NCBI GenBank assembly: GCA_002633005.1
Contig: NMRA01000278.1
Location: forward strand, 407,406 to 471,405
Source of the DNA: Phoronis australis
Lineage: Eukaryota > Phoronida > Phoronidae
Length of the DNA stretch: 64,000 nucleotides
Reading direction: 5' to 3'
Below are positions 63,735 through 64,000 of the stretch, piece by piece (the first letter of the stretch is position 1; every line of letters starts with the position of its first letter). The notes beneath the pieces are model-generated. The model did no database searches and was not told the DNA's origin. It saw only the letters and a list, made by a program, of their open reading frames with translations. The position numbers and the translations under genes were made by a program.

Positions 63735-64000
63735 CTACATTTCGGCAAAAAGAAATTCATACTATTGATCAATAACAGAGAAAATATTAAAATGGCGAGT
63801 ATTAACAGGGACGAAACTGTGAAACTATGAGTTTTCAAATTGAGGGTGCCATGCAGAAACACATGAAGCTACAGTAAGTAAACAGGGTTTCTCTCAAAAA
63901 AATCAAATAAGATCAATTGTCTGCATAAAACTGGTGTCCATGTTTTCTTCACTGAGATTAAGAGAATACAGGGCTTCAGAAGACCTTACAGTTTGTTACC

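Noticed and set aside
62228-62303. Start of exon 2 at the upstream duplicated acceptor
   Set aside because: The read-through runs into a stop within the exon.
63984-64000. End of a further upstream exon at the right edge (AAACT|GTAAGG)
   Set aside because: The required phase 0 would put a TAA codon in the last bases, so it does not fit exon 1.

Overview
The window is a piece of an animal genome, most likely a marine invertebrate. The evidence is a gene of about 70 short exons with GT-AG introns of 0.2-3 kb, minisatellites in introns, tRNA-derived SINE-like repeats, a DNA transposon remnant, and four single-N assembly gaps. I cannot fix the phylum from sequence alone. Nothing looks prokaryotic.

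I read almost the whole window as ONE gene on the minus strand, running from beyond the right edge to a stop codon at 603-605. I reconstructed 69 exons (plus one candidate 36-nt microexon) by hand. At every junction but one, the codon phase left by an exon matches the phase required by the next, and acceptor and donor sites are present. The exons sum to about 13.1 kb, or roughly 4,360 residues, with the N-terminus missing on the right.

Architecture in protein order (right to left): (1) 63.7-48.4 kb, exons 1-17, resembles the N-terminal module of large lipid transfer proteins (vitellogenin / apolipophorin / apoB / MTP family): end of the N-sheet, a helical HEAT-like region, and two furin-like basic sites. 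(2) 47.2-36.4 kb, exons 18-30, is a lipid-cavity-like or unknown middle region with Cys-rich and amphipathic segments. (3) 35.8-31.4 kb, exons 31-35, is a junction region with a PAN/apple-like Cys module. (4) 30.8-0.6 kb, exons 36-69, is a long chain of FN3-like modules marked by a D-x-(T/S)-P-P motif, interrupted by a Thr-rich mucin-like stretch near 7.3 kb. The product is inferred to be a secreted giant protein joining a lipid-transfer head to an adhesive FN3-like tail.

The most unusual feature is that at least six exon borders have been tandemly duplicated together with their splice site. The extreme case is a 3-kb array (19.2-22.2 kb) of about 71 copies of a 43-bp monomer, arranged as a 172-bp four-monomer higher-order repeat. 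Every copy carries the 3' splice site and first codons of exon 47. Phase accounting shows that an exon is missing at the N gap that ends this array.

The gaps at 33680 and 51746 join contig ends that overlap but were not merged, so sequence (including exon 14) appears twice. An intron near 59 kb holds a transposon remnant with terminal inverted repeats and a HIRAN-like ORF.
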